A stretch of 64,000 nucleotides of DNA from Xanthobacteraceae bacterium (GCA_019635635.1 JAHBZB010000001.1:62001-126000); one strand, 5' to 3'. Positions 27,168 through 34,516 are shown, numbered from the stretch's first letter. Numbers and translations are program-made. Notes: generated from the sequence alone by a model not told the origin.

Positions 27168-27893
27168 GTGTCTGACTGGTCTTTACAAACGCTGTTGGCT
27201 TCGCTCCACGAAGACATACAGACGCGACTTGAAACGGTTCGAAAGTCGTTTGCTCACGGACCTACCAAAGGCGATGCGAGCGAACGCGTTTGGCTGGATC
27301 TGTTTGAGAAGTATCTGCCAAAGCGATACCAGGCCGCTACCGCGCACGTAGTCGATAGTCTTGGAGCTTTCAGTGATCAGATCGATGTTGTTGTTTTTGA
27401 CCGGCAATATTCGCCATTCATTTTCAACTACGAAGGGAAGATCATCGTACCGGCAGAAAGTATCTACGCGGTTTTTGAAGCGAAGCAGACTGTAAATGCC
27501 GAGTTAGTGAAGTACTCCAAGGAGAAGGTTGCGAGCGTTAGGCGTCTACACCGAACTAGCTTGCCGATTCCATATGCAAAAGGAATCTATCCGGCGAAGG
27601 CGCTAACTCCTATCCTTGGAGGCGTCCTCAGCTTTGAAAGCGATTGGTCTCCTGCGCTTGGGCCGACTCTTGTCAAAGCACTAGAACCAGCCTCCCCAGA
27701 GGAAAGATTGGATTTTGGATGCGTCGCAGCCAAAGGTCATTTTTATTTCGACCATGGAGTCCAGGAATATATTATGCGGGCTGAAGGTAAGCCTGCGACC
27801 GCATTCCTGTTCAAGCTCATATCGACCTTGCAGTTCAGCGGCACGGTACCAATGATTGACGTCGACGCCTACGCGAAATGGCTTGATGTCTAA
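27168..27893 (+). CDS. nucC: NucC endonuclease, CBASS effector
   Basis: The 241-residue protein matches NucC from end to end: MSDWSLQTLLASLHEDIQ at the start and FSGTVPMIDVDAYAKWL at the end. The catalytic triad D73 (QIDVVVFD), E104 and K106 (AVFEAKQ) falls at exactly the numbers known for the E. coli enzyme. NucC is a restriction-like nuclease that assembles into hexamers on binding cyclic tri-AMP and destroys chromosomal DNA, killing the infected cell. It starts with GTG 15 bp after the CD-NTase and is intact. Confidence 0.96.
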   Translation: MSDWSLQTLLASLHEDIQTRLETVRKSFAHGPTKGDASERVWLDLFEKYLPKRYQAATAHVVDSLGAFSDQIDVVVFDRQYSPFIFNYEGKIIVPAESIYAVFEAKQTVNAELVKYSKEKVASVRRLHRTSLPIPYAKGIYPAKALTPILGGVLSFESDWSPALGPTLVKALEPASPEERLDFGCVAAKGHFYFDHGVQEYIMRAEGKPATAFLFKLISTLQFSGTVPMIDVDAYAKWLDV

Positions 27894-27905
27894 ACCCACC
27901 TTCTT

Positions 27906-28016
27906 CACTTTTAGCTTCCCGCCACTTCCTAAATATTTTTGACGCACTCGCTAGCTTTACAACTCTTCCTTACCGTAGTGGTCGCACCTCTAGCTTTTGG
28001 TTGTTTCCTCACCAGA
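27906..28016. repeat. Degenerate tandem copies of the 32-bp palindrome family
   Basis: Directly after nucC, three units aligned to the 28674 palindrome lie at 27906-27937, 27946-27977 and 27985-28016 (pitch 40 and 39 bp). All keep the core TTAGC or CTAGC followed by TT and a right-hand CTTCCT or TTTCCT. The third matches the 28674 copy at about 22 of 32 positions. Their arms no longer pair well. The rest of the 231-bp gap 27894-28124 shows no gene. Confidence 0.6.
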
Positions 28017-28124
28017 TGTTCTTAGGCTCGGCCCCCAAAGTAAGTTTCGAGAACTCAAGAAAAATCCCCGCTGCAATCGCGCGAGGGCTTCGCTAAACAA
28101 GCGATCACTTTCAAGCGTTCTAGT

Positions 28125-28607
28125 TCATGCGCGCTTAGCTAAACCAGCGGTCGCCCATACAGCTTGTTCATACTCGTCAGTTGTTTTGAACCGTATTTCG
28201 TCGCCGACCGAGTATCGCTCAACCTCGTTGTTCTTCAATTGGAAGGCCAGCACCATGGCGACCTGTAATTGTTTGCTGGCGCCATCAACTAAGTTCCTTT
28301 TCTTGAATGCATCAACAGCGTAGCCAAGTATCTCCCCCAGTAAGCCGTCTAGGTTGAGCGCGGTGAAGTCAATCGTATCGTCGCAGAGGTTGGCTGGAAC
28401 GCCTCCCAAGACATCCGGCGCGCTTACAATTTTTTTCCCGGATACACTTTTGATCAAAAGCTTTCCCGACACCTGCAGCCACTTCAAAATTAGTTCTCGG
28501 AGAAAGCGATCAGAAGCTTTCTCGTTAGGGTTTGTTTTGTGGTAGCGTGCGATCTCCTGATTAACGAGATTTGTCAGTTCAGACGTTAGAACAATGGACT
28601 TTTCCAT
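28125..28607 (-). CDS. Hypothetical protein
   Basis: About 160 residues, no family recognised. The N-terminal 40 residues are charged and helical (VLTSELTNLVNQEIARYHKT), followed by a mixed region with VSAPDVLGG and a C-terminal strand-rich part. The frame opens at 28616, but its GAGGA ribosome site is too close to that ATG; the next one at 28607 is better spaced. It converges on nucC and is bracketed by palindrome copies (27906-28016 and 28674-28705), like a cassette. Confidence 0.65.
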   Translation of the reverse strand: MEKSIVLTSELTNLVNQEIARYHKTNPNEKASDRFLRELILKWLQVSGKLLIKSVSGKKIVSAPDVLGGVPANLCDDTIDFTALNLDGLLGEILGYAVDAFKKRNLVDGASKQLQVAMVLAFQLKNNEVERYSVGDEIRFKTTDEYEQAVWATAGLAKRA

Positions 28608-28673
28608 CGGCGTCATTCCTCGAGTTACGTCTAGTCGATAGCTGGATTACAGGTGTTACTTTGCCTCAATTTC

Positions 28674-28705
28674 ACTCGTTAGCTTTTTGCTGTTTCCTAA
28701 CGAGT
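28674..28705. repeat. Isolated 32-bp palindrome, same family as 16719-16824
   Basis: The outer arms ACTCGTTAG (28674-28682) and CTAACGAGT (28697-28705) are perfectly complementary around a 14-bp centre. Total length is 32 bp, as in the left array, and the left half (ACTCGTTAGCTTTT) matches the reverse complement of the first unit there at 12 of 14 positions. It overlaps the last codons of the small gene 28697-28906. Confidence 0.75.
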
Positions 28706-28906
28706 TCTCGACTTGATAGCCGCTGTTTCTGCTAGCCCTGATGATTGAAGCAGCTTCTTGAGTTTCTTCGCGCGCCGAGTAGAACGGAAATCCAACTCTC
28801 GGCTAACAATTGCGAGCTGCTGGTTAGCGGCATGGACCGCCTCCTCCAGTTGCTGAATGGAGTGGTACAGAAAGGGCCTCTTCACTGTTGAGCTATTCAC
28901 GGACAT
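28697..28906 (-). CDS. Small hypothetical helical protein
   Basis: 69 residues, lysine/arginine-rich toward the C-terminus (RRAKKLKKLLQ), with a central helix LEEAVHAANQQLAIVSREL. It has no recognised family and no strong ribosome site. It is plausible because of frame length and position between two other leftward small genes. Its stop codon lies within a 32-bp palindrome. Confidence 0.45.
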   Translation of the reverse strand: MSVNSSTVKRPFLYHSIQQLEEAVHAANQQLAIVSRELDFRSTRRAKKLKKLLQSSGLAETAAIKSRTR

Positions 28907-28961
28907 GGTTGCTTGAGGAGGGGAAGCTCAGGCACAAGTCCGGAGCTCCCCCTGCGATTTC

Positions 28962-29198
28962 CTACTCAGCTGCGCGATATTCCTTGAGCAGATCTTTTAT
29001 TGCTTTTTTCGCCGATAGCAGGTCTTCGAGATCAGCTTTCTCCGGTACTACGATGACGACAGGATGGAAGTTTGGATCCTTAAGGGTAAGCTCTATCTCG
29101 GTTTCGTTTTTGAAACGCCTCTTTCTCGAGGCAGGAATTACAAAGCGACCTGGTGTCATACGATCCCACAGTTTCTCGATCATACCTTCTACGTTCAT
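28962..29198 (-). CDS. Small hypothetical protein
   Basis: 78 residues. It contains GRFVIPASRKRRF and a beta-strand segment (HPVVIVVPEK) before a C-terminal helix. It vaguely suggests a small DNA-binding or antitoxin-type protein, but no family is assigned. A GAGAG site precedes the ATG. It is divergent from the ADP-ribosyltransferase-like gene at 29317 with 118 bp between starts. Confidence 0.5.
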   Translation of the reverse strand: MNVEGMIEKLWDRMTPGRFVIPASRKRRFKNETEIELTLKDPNFHPVVIVVPEKADLEDLLSAKKAIKDLLKEYRAAE

Positions 29199-29316
29199 CT
29201 CTCAAGATCCTTGTTTGATTAGCGTTCGCAATTTTTACTTCATTAACGATATTGATCGAAGCCCATCAGCGACTGGTCACGAACAATGACGAACGCAGCA
29301 CCGAAGTAGATTCCCG

Positions 29317-29952
29317 ATGGACGAATTAAATCCTGAACTCGCCGACTTTTTCGATGCAGATACCGGCGAAGTTCATCACCCTTTGCTGATCACGATTTTA
29401 GTGCCGAGTTCAGTAGAGGCGGCCAACGAGATTTTCATTCGGAAGAGTTCAGATGCAACGGAAGCCCTCAAGGCTGGCAATTGGAACGACTATGTTTTCC
29501 TGCACGAGCGCCCGTATCGGCTCGACGCACTACGCAGATGTATCGCTGGAGGCATATCCGGTAGCGAATACTGGAAACTTGTTGGAGATGTCTGGAGCGA
29601 TTCAGAGAACATCTTCGAGAACCTCGCCGGCTGGCGAGAGGTTTGGTCCTCCAATGAAAGGTCACGCGCCTCCTGTATGAACGATGAAGAACGTCAATTT
29701 CTCTCATCTTTAGTGTGGCCGCAGAATGTTTGGCGAGGTTGCATTCCTTCTATCGATCATTCCTCTTTGTCTTGGACGCTTGATTTAGAAGTAGCGCGGT
29801 GGTTCGCGAAAAAATGCGCAATCAACGGTGATAAGTCAGTGATTGTGACCGGGAGTGTTCGATCAGAAGACGTGTTAGCGTGCTTCCTACGTCGAAATGA
29901 AGCAGAGCTCGTTTGCCGTTTCGTGAGAATATCATCCGTCGCGCAGCTTTAG
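29317..29952 (+). CDS. Possible mono-ADP-ribosyltransferase-like protein
   Basis: A 211-residue protein. Its C-terminal third has an R-S-E-like order: NVWRGCIPS (Arg), SLSWTLDLEVARWFAKK (Ser-Trp-Thr before an A-x-W-F helix) and RRNEAELVC (E-x-E) near the end. This order is used by arginine-type ADP-ribosyltransferases, including toxins. The N-terminal half is unassigned. The call is inference from motif order alone, without a search. A macro-like protein, the usual eraser of ADP-ribose marks, is encoded 2.8 kb away at 32752. Confidence 0.45.
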   Translation: MDELNPELADFFDADTGEVHHPLLITILVPSSVEAANEIFIRKSSDATEALKAGNWNDYVFLHERPYRLDALRRCIAGGISGSEYWKLVGDVWSDSENIFENLAGWREVWSSNERSRASCMNDEERQFLSSLVWPQNVWRGCIPSIDHSSLSWTLDLEVARWFAKKCAINGDKSVIVTGSVRSEDVLACFLRRNEAELVCRFVRISSVAQL

Positions 29953-30015
29953 TCTTACTGCTTTTTTGACGTCTACTTAATGTGCTAGCTTTTAGGCACT
30001 GACGATTCTGTTTCC

Positions 30016-30594
30016 ATGGCCGGAAAACAAGCGAAAATACTTTCCGACAAAGATGTAACCGCTCTCGTTAGAAGTACCCTCAAATCTCGCTATGCCGCTC
30101 GTGACCTAGCCATCGTTTTGCTTTCGGTGAAAGCAGGCCTGCGCGCGAGCGAAATTTCAAAGCTTACTTGTGAGATGTTGCTCACACCGACAGGGCAGAT
30201 CGGTAGAACTATTGAGTTGCGAGATATTGCTGCAAAGAAGCGTCATGGACGAACCATTCCGATTCATAAAGAGCTTCATCGATCGCTAGAAAGGTTGAAA
30301 AGTCTGGCTCCAGGGTCTCATGGGCCCGTTATTGAGTCAGAGCGAGGCGGCAGTATCAGCCCATTGGGGATAGTGAATTGGTTCGCCGATCGTTATCGCA
30401 AGCTCGGGTTGCAAGGCTGCTCATCGCATTCGGGAAGGCGAACATTTGTCACTAAGGCAGCTCGACTTGTTCACGCCGCTGGCGGTTCGCTTCGCGATGT
30501 GCAGATTTTAGCTGGCCATCGGTCAATTCAGACGACGCAGCGTTACATCGACGGTGATAGTGATGCGCAGCGAAAACTCGTGTCGCTAATCTGA
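30016..30594 (+). CDS. Very small tyrosine recombinase
   Basis: At 192 residues this contains only a tyrosine-recombinase catalytic domain, with the complete set of residues: R43 (GLRASE), H138 and R141 (HSGRR), H168 (GHRS) and Y177 (TQRYID). It lacks the usual N-terminal core-binding domain, so it resembles FimB/FimE-sized enzymes. Its TGA overlaps the ATG of the next gene by one base. It may act on the 32-bp palindromes scattered in this island (inference). Confidence 0.9.
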   Translation: MAGKQAKILSDKDVTALVRSTLKSRYAARDLAIVLLSVKAGLRASEISKLTCEMLLTPTGQIGRTIELRDIAAKKRHGRTIPIHKELHRSLERLKSLAPGSHGPVIESERGGSISPLGIVNWFADRYRKLGLQGCSSHSGRRTFVTKAARLVHAAGGSLRDVQILAGHRSIQTTQRYIDGDSDAQRKLVSLI

Positions 30595-31586
30595 TGAGGC
30601 CGCACTCCTTAATAGAATATCGCAGAGCCGAACGACTTATCAACACCCTTTGCGACATCGCCCACGGAACGACCGAGCTGCGGAAACTAACCAATCGACG
30701 CTTTGCCTCTCACCTATGCCAGGCAATAGTACGAGGAGACAACAACGCGCTCTACTCCTGGCTTATGAACACGTTCAGTTATCAGGGGCTGTCAGATCAA
30801 GCTGCAAGAAAATTTATTGAGGAACATGGCAACGCTGAATTTACAGACATATCGAACGGGCTAGAGTCTTCCGTCCTTTGCGACAAACTGAAAGGGTTTT
30901 GGACGTTTAAGCACTGCTACTATCAAAAAGCGCGGCAAAGCTGCTCCTGCGCGCGCATGACATCTTGCTGCCCCCTGCCTCGCCCACCACTGCGAAATGG
31001 AAGATTGAATCAGACGGCCTTTAGCCTCTATTTTTTTATTAGAGACGTTGCGGGTGGTGATCTCATTAGGTTTGTCGATCGATTGATTGAGGCACTCCCA
31101 GAAAACGCCTCGCCGCGAGAAGTTCACGATGGTTTAGTGCCGCCGTGGAAAGGAATTTTCGGGATCTCGGACAAGGTAGTATCGATGGCGCTTGCGACAC
31201 TCTTGCTTAGCGCGCCAGCCAGCAAGCCGCGGTGGAAAGTATCGGGCCAGCGTCTCATCGTGATCGACACCTTGGTTCACAACTTTCTTCATCGCACCGG
31301 ATTAAACTCGTATTTTGGTCGACCTCATTCCTACGGAACTGCATGCTACGAAGCCGATGGTTGCTTCGACGTCCTCGATCAACTTTCTAATCACGTGGAT
31401 GCCCGTCGTTTTGACGCGAATTTTCCCGCTTATTTTCCGCGGTTCGTACAATTGGCAATTTGGCGTTTTTGCTCTCAGTCCTACTGGGGGCTGTGCAATG
31501 GCCTAGCGATCGACGATTCAAAGCGGTGTCGTTCGAGAGATTGTTATTTGCGAAGCGATTGTCAGCGCGTTGCTCTCAAAGGCTGA
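30594..31586 (+). CDS. HhH-GPD/endonuclease III-like protein with cysteine-rich C-terminus, coupled to the recombinase
   Basis: A 330-residue protein. The region GISDKVVSMALATLLL (about residues 200-215), followed by RLIVIDTLVHNFLHRTGL, resembles the helix-hairpin-helix and catalytic Asp segment of endonuclease III-type glycosylases. The last 45 residues hold several cysteines (FCSQSYWGLC, RCRSRDCYLRSDC) that could carry an iron-sulfur cluster. A second cluster, CSCARMTSCC, lies near the middle. I do not know this architecture. Translation is coupled to the recombinase by a TGATG overlap. Confidence 0.6.
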   Translation: MRPHSLIEYRRAERLINTLCDIAHGTTELRKLTNRRFASHLCQAIVRGDNNALYSWLMNTFSYQGLSDQAARKFIEEHGNAEFTDISNGLESSVLCDKLKGFWTFKHCYYQKARQSCSCARMTSCCPLPRPPLRNGRLNQTAFSLYFFIRDVAGGDLIRFVDRLIEALPENASPREVHDGLVPPWKGIFGISDKVVSMALATLLLSAPASKPRWKVSGQRLIVIDTLVHNFLHRTGLNSYFGRPHSYGTACYEADGCFDVLDQLSNHVDARRFDANFPAYFPRFVQLAIWRFCSQSYWGLCNGLAIDDSKRCRSRDCYLRSDCQRVALKG

Positions 31587-31599
31587 GTAATTCAGCGTT

Positions 31600-31628
31600 T
31601 TGACAGATGCTACTGGTGGTAATATAGT
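31600..31628 (+). promoter_or_regulatory. Sigma-70-type promoter
   Basis: TTGACA at 31600-31605 and TATAGT at 31623-31628 are separated by exactly 17 bp, the best-looking housekeeping promoter in the island. Transcription would start near 31635, about 50 bp before a strong terminator and about 97 bp before the next gene. Confidence 0.7.
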
Positions 31629-31634
31629 AGTGAT

Positions 31635-31715
31635 GCTCGCTGAGTCGGCAGAATCTGTCGGAATCAGCCATTCATCGAGTTTTCCAAAGCCTCTGCATCC
31701 CGCAGAGGCTTTTTG
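31635..31715 (+). ncRNA. Candidate short transcript or attenuated leader
   Basis: The predicted start near 31635 (promoter 31600-31628) and the intrinsic terminator at 31687-31714 would give an RNA of roughly 80 nt. It could be a free small RNA or a leader that limits expression of the gene at 31732. No open frame of note lies inside it. Confidence 0.4.
31687..31714 (+). terminator. Intrinsic terminator
   Basis: A perfect 10-bp stem AAGCCTCTGC / GCAGAGGCTT with a 5-base loop is followed by a T-run ending at 31714. It lies 17 bp before the start codon at 31732. Confidence 0.85.
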
Positions 31716-31731
31716 CATAAGAGGGACCCTC

Positions 31732-32343
31732 ATGAATTCGAAAAAGGGTGTGAAGACGCGCGTAGCTGCGGTGGTCTACGGGCTCGACGAAGATACGAAG
31801 CCTCACGCAGCAGCATTTTCAGAGAAGGATGCCGAAGCTGCATCGAAGGCAGCTATCCAGCTCAAGATGAGAATCTGGAAACCAACGACCGACCTACCCG
31901 GCTCTCTGCAGAAGCTACCGGCTGGAATGATTGCATCGCCTGGGCTTGCAGCAATTCCAAAAGTACCTCGAGAACTTTTCGAGACGGTGTTGCAAGCGGC
32001 AACACTCGACAATCCAGAGCGGAAGAATACCGTTCCGATGATCAATGACGACGATAAAGCTGCGGTGAAGCATTTGAAGAATGATGACCGCGCCGAACTT
32101 GAACGTCAGATCATCGCGGTAGCTCATGAGCGACAGAACGGCCGACTTCCCGAGGACTGGGCATCTATAAAAAAGGGAAGCGTCGTCCTTGTGCACCAGA
32201 ATAGAGACGACGGATGGTGGGAAGGACTCGTCACCAATCGGCAAGGTAACATTCTAACTATTATTTGGCGCGACTATCCGAAACAGAATCCAGTCTTAAG
32301 GCACTGTTCGGCCGTTGCTCTAATGAACCCACGAACACACTGA
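31732..32343 (+). CDS. Hypothetical protein with SH3-like C-terminus
   Basis: About 203 residues, no family recognised. The N-terminus (MNSKKGVKTRVAAVVYGLDE) and a long charged middle lead to a strand-rich C-terminal domain, GSVVLVHQNRDDGWWEGLVT, which looks like a small SH3-type barrel. The frame is open from 31600, but that part is the promoter and terminator. A GAGGG site at 31721-31725 supports ATG 31732. It is followed by a terminator. Confidence 0.65.
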   Translation: MNSKKGVKTRVAAVVYGLDEDTKPHAAAFSEKDAEAASKAAIQLKMRIWKPTTDLPGSLQKLPAGMIASPGLAAIPKVPRELFETVLQAATLDNPERKNTVPMINDDDKAAVKHLKNDDRAELERQIIAVAHERQNGRLPEDWASIKKGSVVLVHQNRDDGWWEGLVTNRQGNILTIIWRDYPKQNPVLRHCSAVALMNPRTH

Positions 32344-32361
32344 GAATAACTTCCTCCAGCA

Positions 32362-32394
32362 AGGGGCGCCCAAGTGGCGCCCCTGCTGCTTTTT
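32362..32394 (+). terminator. Intrinsic terminator before the DUF3768 gene
   Basis: Stem AGGGGCGCC (32362-32370) / GGCGCCCCT (32376-32384) with a 5-base loop, then GCTGC and a T-run at 32390-32394. Like the terminator at 31687, it sits immediately upstream of the next gene's ribosome site. Confidence 0.75.
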
Positions 32395-32413
32395 GGATCA
32401 CGGAGAAACTCTC

Positions 32414-32743
32414 ATGAAGTACGGAAGAGAAAACATTCGAGTATTAAACGACCAGTTGCGAGCCAGACTGACAGGAGGTGCAGCTGTTATGACTCCTGGT
32501 GTTGCTGCCTTAGGTGCTGAAGCGGTCAACCGCGCGATTAAAGCAATCTCTATTTTCGACGACTTTTGCGAAGACAACGACCCACGTCACGAGCACGACT
32601 TTGGTGCCATAGATATTGAGGGTCAGAAGGTTTTCTTCAAGATCGATTACTACTCTCCTGATCTCAAGACCGGTTCCGAAGACCCATCCGACCCATCCGT
32701 CACGCGTCGAGTCATGACGGTTATGCTCGCGTCTGAATATTGA
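32414..32743 (+). CDS. DUF3768 protein
   Basis: The 109-residue protein follows the DUF3768 pattern: IRVLNDQLRARLTGGAAVMT, VNRAIKAISIFDDFCEDNDP, HEHDFGAIDIEGQKVFFKID, and a final TRRVMTVMLASEY. The family is frequent on rhizobial plasmids and integrative elements; its function is unknown. GGAG at 32402-32405 supports the ATG at 32414 rather than the frame opening at 32393. Confidence 0.85.
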   Translation: MKYGRENIRVLNDQLRARLTGGAAVMTPGVAALGAEAVNRAIKAISIFDDFCEDNDPRHEHDFGAIDIEGQKVFFKIDYYSPDLKTGSEDPSDPSVTRRVMTVMLASEY

Positions 32744-32751
32744 GGTGCAAC

Positions 32752-33681
32752 ATGCAAAAGCGCTTTCAGCATGCACCAAACCCATGCGACCTGCTTCCGT
32801 CCTACCGCCACGTCATCAAACTGGACCATCGCTTTGCACCAGAGCGTCTGGATTTGGTTGAAGCCCGTGAATTGCTGCGGAATGCAATCTATTCAATCTG
32901 GGACAGGTCCGCTGAGAAGGAACTTGATATACATCTCCCTACTTTTCTGAAGTACATCGCGAAGGATGTTTCAACACTTCGACAATTGCTTCAACTTGCA
33001 TCGCAAGCGTGTGCACCAATTTCGCTAACCGATAGTGCTCTGCAATTAGTGGATCACGCTTACGCTGCTGTCGGAATCTCAGAACATCATGATTATGACT
33101 GCGCCATTCCAAATGAGATTTATCGCTTCGATAGTGGCGATCACCTACTTGTTTACTGGGGTCACCACGAGATTGCGGCCGAAGCGACGGTTCTCACAAG
33201 CACCGAGAACTTTTCTCTTCCACCGGGTGACTACAGGTCTTATCAGCTGAACGCTTTGGCTGGTCCTCGAGCTCGAAAGGACTGCGCATTGATAAGAGAG
33301 CGAATTGGCTTAGGTCCTTGGGCAGTCGTTACGCGAGGCTATTTCTTTCCGTCGCGGTTTCTCATTCACTGCCGGCGTCCTTACCTAGATAGCGACATGA
33401 GTATCCGACAAAGACTTTCTCTGCGGGAATCGATCATGGACACTCTTTCGTTGGCGTTCGCGGTCGGTGCAAAGACTGTCTCGCTTCCGCTTATTTGCCC
33501 CAGAGGGTCCGGTTCAACTGAGAATAAAGCTTACCGGACAGCATGCGAGGCGGTTTTGAGTGCCCGCAATTTGGGTTGGAGCTTTAAGACGATTCACCTA
33601 ACCGGTGTCGCCAACAGTAAAGATAACGGCGCGTCAGGTCCGCTTTCGCGGTCCCCTGGCGGGCTTGCGGCCCTTCGATAA
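32752..33681 (+). CDS. Protein with macro-domain-like C-terminal half
   Basis: A 309-residue protein. From about residue 165 it reads like a macro domain: GPWAVVTRGYFFPSRFLIHC, then a helix-rich LRESIMDTLSLAFAVGAKTV and a hydrophobic strand SLPLICPRGSG. Macro domains bind or hydrolyse ADP-ribose. The N-terminal half is unassigned. A GAGGTG site supports ATG 32752, 8 bp after DUF3768. The last 48 bp overlap the convergent XRE gene. Assignment is by pattern only. Confidence 0.55.
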   Translation: MQKRFQHAPNPCDLLPSYRHVIKLDHRFAPERLDLVEARELLRNAIYSIWDRSAEKELDIHLPTFLKYIAKDVSTLRQLLQLASQACAPISLTDSALQLVDHAYAAVGISEHHDYDCAIPNEIYRFDSGDHLLVYWGHHEIAAEATVLTSTENFSLPPGDYRSYQLNALAGPRARKDCALIRERIGLGPWAVVTRGYFFPSRFLIHCRRPYLDSDMSIRQRLSLRESIMDTLSLAFAVGAKTVSLPLICPRGSGSTENKAYRTACEAVLSARNLGWSFKTIHLTGVANSKDNGASGPLSRSPGGLAALR

Positions 33682-33915
33682 TTCAATCGGGCCCTTAGCT
33701 ATCGCTGTTTCTATGTTGAACAAGGCACCTATCCTCACTTCTAAAGCGTTGGCGATCCGGTCAAGGACATCCAGAGACGGGTTTTCCTTTTGCCGCTCAA
33801 TCCTTCCCAGATGAGCCCGCTCTAGTTTTGCGTCTACCGCAAGACCTTCCTGCGAGAGCCTACGGGCCACCCTCAGTTTCCGAACATTCAAGGCGAGCAA
33901 ACGGCGACTGTTCAT
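33634..33915 (-). CDS. XRE-family transcriptional regulator
   Basis: A 93-residue HTH protein: NVRKLRVARRLSQEGLAVDA, RAHLGRIERQKENPSLDVLD, then a basic tail. Start candidates are ATG 33915 and 33921. It overlaps the 3' end of the macro-like gene on the other strand by 48 bp. An inverted repeat spans its start codon, suggesting self-repression. Confidence 0.85.
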   Translation of the reverse strand: MNSRRLLALNVRKLRVARRLSQEGLAVDAKLERAHLGRIERQKENPSLDVLDRIANALEVRIGALFNIETAIAKGPIELSKGRKPARGPRKRT

Positions 33916-33932
33916 ACCCAAAAGCGAACAGT
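33907..33932. promoter_or_regulatory. Inverted repeat over the XRE start codon
   Basis: ACTGTTC (33907-33913) and GAACAGT (33926-33932) are perfect 7-bp arms 12 bp apart. They cover the ATG at 33915 and its upstream leader. This fits an autoregulatory operator for the XRE protein. Confidence 0.5.
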
Positions 33933-33976
33933 TGGCGTTCCATTAAACCACGTCTAAAAAGACTCATTTAGGGAGC

Positions 33977-34516
33977 ATGCACATGAACCAGCGGGATCAA
34001 TCCAGTCCAACCTCAACGCCCAGGCCGCCGCGGCCTCTTCGACAACCCAGCAACTCTGAGTGGGGCTTCGCGACCAAGCCCGATGGCACCTTAGTTTTCC
34101 GGAACTGGTACTTCCTTGTCGCGACGGCTGGCATAGGTCTTCTGCTAGCCCTCACGGGCGTTCTCATATTCCTAGTCCCGATTCCAGCCTGGATGGTATT
34201 TCTTGAATGGAAAGGCGTCGAACTGAAGGACGGGCAAATCACCTATCCCGTTCGGCTTGGACTGCCTCTAGCAACCATTACTGAGGTGCCTGCTCTTTTC
34301 CGAAAGACCCTCGACCTCAGCGAGGTTCACGATGCAACCACCGCCACCATTCGGCACGAGCGAGGCGACTTCATCCAGCAGTTTATTCGTGTTGCTAACC
34401 TAACCGGTGAGTTCGGGGCCGCAAAAGTTGTATTCGACTCTAAGGCAGGCAGAGACCGATTGTTCGCAGTGCTCAAAAAGCAATTCCCACACATCACAAT
34501 CCATCGGTGGACGTGA
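33977..34516 (+). CDS. Membrane-anchored hypothetical protein with PH-like domain
   Basis: A 179-residue protein with a proline-rich N-terminus. A hydrophobic stretch at about residues 47-75 (WYFLVATAGIGLLLALTGVL, then IFLVPIPAWM) is enough for one or two membrane passes. A strand-rich tail begins WKGVELKDGQITYPVRLGLP, in the style of bacterial PH domains. No specific function is recognised. It starts 62 bp upstream of, and divergent from, the XRE gene at 33915. Confidence 0.6.
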   Translation: MHMNQRDQSSPTSTPRPPRPLRQPSNSEWGFATKPDGTLVFRNWYFLVATAGIGLLLALTGVLIFLVPIPAWMVFLEWKGVELKDGQITYPVRLGLPLATITEVPALFRKTLDLSEVHDATTATIRHERGDFIQQFIRVANLTGEFGAAKVVFDSKAGRDRLFAVLKKQFPHITIHRWT

